Assembly: GCA_964605715.1 (NCBI GenBank)
Contig: CAZSDV010000051.1
Span: forward strand, 1 to 15,538
Direction: 5' to 3'
DNA length: 15,538 nt
Origin: JAPUME01 sp964605715
Lineage (GTDB): Bacteria; Acidobacteriota; Terriglobia; UBA7540; JAPUME01
The translations under genes and the position numbers were made by a program. Position 1 is the stretch's first letter; the number at the start of each line of letters is the position of its first letter. This document shows, piece by piece, positions 14,910 through 15,538 of the stretch. The notes under the pieces are model-generated. The model was not told where the DNA came from. It was given only the letters and a program-made list of their open reading frames with translations, and made no database searches.

Positions 14910-14919
14910 GCAGTGACCT
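14910..14919. repeat. right copy of 10-bp direct repeat flanking an insert
   Basis: GCAGTGACCT matches 14749-14758 exactly. The adjacent bases also make a small perfect hairpin (CTGCCTG/CAGGCAG, 5-nt loop, 14895-14913) that straddles the junction, which could be an element end or a cause of chimera formation. Confidence 0.6.
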
Positions 14920-15099
14920 TGTGTGGTGGGCATCGGGATGCTCTTTAATCCATTGGGCAGCGCGTTCGCTCCTTATAAAAACCGTAAGTTGGAAGTTGTG
15001 CTTTAGGAGGTTTTCGGCTACCCCTCGCCCCATATTTCCCAGGCCCACAAGCCCTATTCGCTCGCGATCACCCTTAAACACATTTACTGCTTCAGACAT
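14911..15099 (-). CDS. 3-hydroxyisobutyrate dehydrogenase-family oxidoreductase, N-terminal fragment
   Basis: This part codes for the first 63 residues of the interrupted dehydrogenase. It contains the NAD(P)-binding GLVGLGNMGRG stretch (the GxGxMG motif, 17-26), a helix and second strand, and a basic position after the strand (VFIRS), which may favour NADP. It ends with RSL, encoded within the 10-bp repeat, after which the frame runs into foreign sequence. The ATG at 15099 is supported by CAGGAAGG about 8 nt upstream. The gene lies downstream of the 16S rRNA gene and its terminator and probably has its own promoter in the 15100-15350 spacer. Confidence 0.85.
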
Positions 15100-15245
15100 G
15101 TCTAAATCCTTCCTGGCATGCTTGCCAATAATTCATCAGGTTGAGGAAATTAAAATATATTCCAAAATCGAAAACTCATGAAAACTCCAAACCGTTCGAG
15201 GCGAGCAGGTTTTTACGAAGAATAATTAAGTTGAGATTCCCGCAC

Positions 15246-15262
15246 CGCTGAAATCTTCAGCG
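15246..15262. promoter_or_regulatory. perfect palindrome, possible operator
   Basis: CGCTGAA-ATC-TTCAGCG is a perfect 7-bp inverted repeat with a 3-nt spacer. It lies about 150 bp upstream of the dehydrogenase start and about 90 bp after the 16S terminator. No T-run follows on either strand, so a regulator site is more likely than a terminator. Confidence 0.3.
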
Positions 15263-15350
15263 ATTCCATGTAAGGCTAGGGCAGTGGAGCCAGCACCCTG
15301 GAACATCGGAAGCTTGACCCCTCCTTATGTTTAGCTCAAAACTATTACCC

Positions 15351-15380
15351 TAGCAAAAAGGCCGCGATCTCTCGCGGCCC
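15351..15380 (-). terminator. intrinsic terminator of the 16S rRNA transcript
   Basis: On the minus strand GGCCGCGA pairs perfectly with TCGCGGCC (plus coordinates 15360-15379, 4-nt loop) and is followed by a run of five Ts and a T-containing tail. It is a strong Rho-independent terminator about 110 nt after the 16S 3' end, with no tRNA or 23S before it. Confidence 0.85.
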
Positions 15381-15486
15381 ACCAGCATTTAGCAATCCTT
15401 AACAATTGAGTTGAACGCACCACGCTAAATTAAACCGACTCTCCAAGAATTCCCCAATACCGACTAGGAACCTCGAAGATGTTCTC

Positions 15487-15538
<52 letters not shown>

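Overview
The window looks like part of a draft or scaffolded genome (a 10-N gap at 14759-14768) from a Gram-negative bacterium with medium-GC genes and AT-rich spacers. Support for the Gram-negative call comes from an RlpA-like cell-wall protein, a Tat-exported dehydrogenase subunit and a predicted lipoprotein. The 16S 3' end carries the anti-SD core CCTCC, which matches the AGGAGG-type ribosome sites upstream of several genes. Gene content (GMC dehydrogenase with a gluconate-2-dehydrogenase-subunit-3 partner, SUMF1-like protein, lipoprotein amidohydrolase, two-domain dCTP deaminase) would suit Acidobacteriota or a similar environmental phylum. That assignment is a guess, because only the last ~48 nt of the 16S gene are visible.

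Left part (1-2534): the start of pyrR, cut by the window edge, runs leftwards. A 544-bp AT-rich spacer follows, with promoter-like elements and a recurrent 6-mer (AGACTA/TAGTCT). Then come two rightward genes, an RlpA-like protein and a PflX-like radical SAM protein. Both start with TTG behind a good Shine-Dalgarno sequence.

Middle (2580-11359): eight genes all run leftwards. In transcription order they are an ACS-type MFS transporter, a ferredoxin-like protein with an unusual split second cluster motif, an unrecognised cysteine-containing protein, a lipoprotein amidohydrolase, a SUMF1-like protein without the catalytic cysteines of sulfatase activators, a GMC flavoprotein with a Cys4 motif, its Tat-exported small subunit, and a two-domain dCTP deaminase. 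The first three are tightly spaced (4 and 45 bp). Together they are the best candidate for an uncharacterised uptake/redox module. The GMC and small-subunit pair is a recognisable periplasmic dehydrogenase.

Right part (11360-15538): a CPBP-family membrane protease runs rightwards and is preceded by a leader that can fold into a compact multi-helix RNA. An APC-family amino-acid permease and a 3-hydroxyisobutyrate-dehydrogenase-family gene run leftwards. The dehydrogenase gene is interrupted by about 150 bp (including the N gap) bounded by a perfect 10-bp direct repeat. Collapsing the repeat restores one continuous reading frame. The window ends in the 3' end of a leftward 16S rRNA gene. About 110 nt after the 16S end there is a strong intrinsic terminator, with no tRNA or 23S between, so this 16S gene looks unlinked from 23S.
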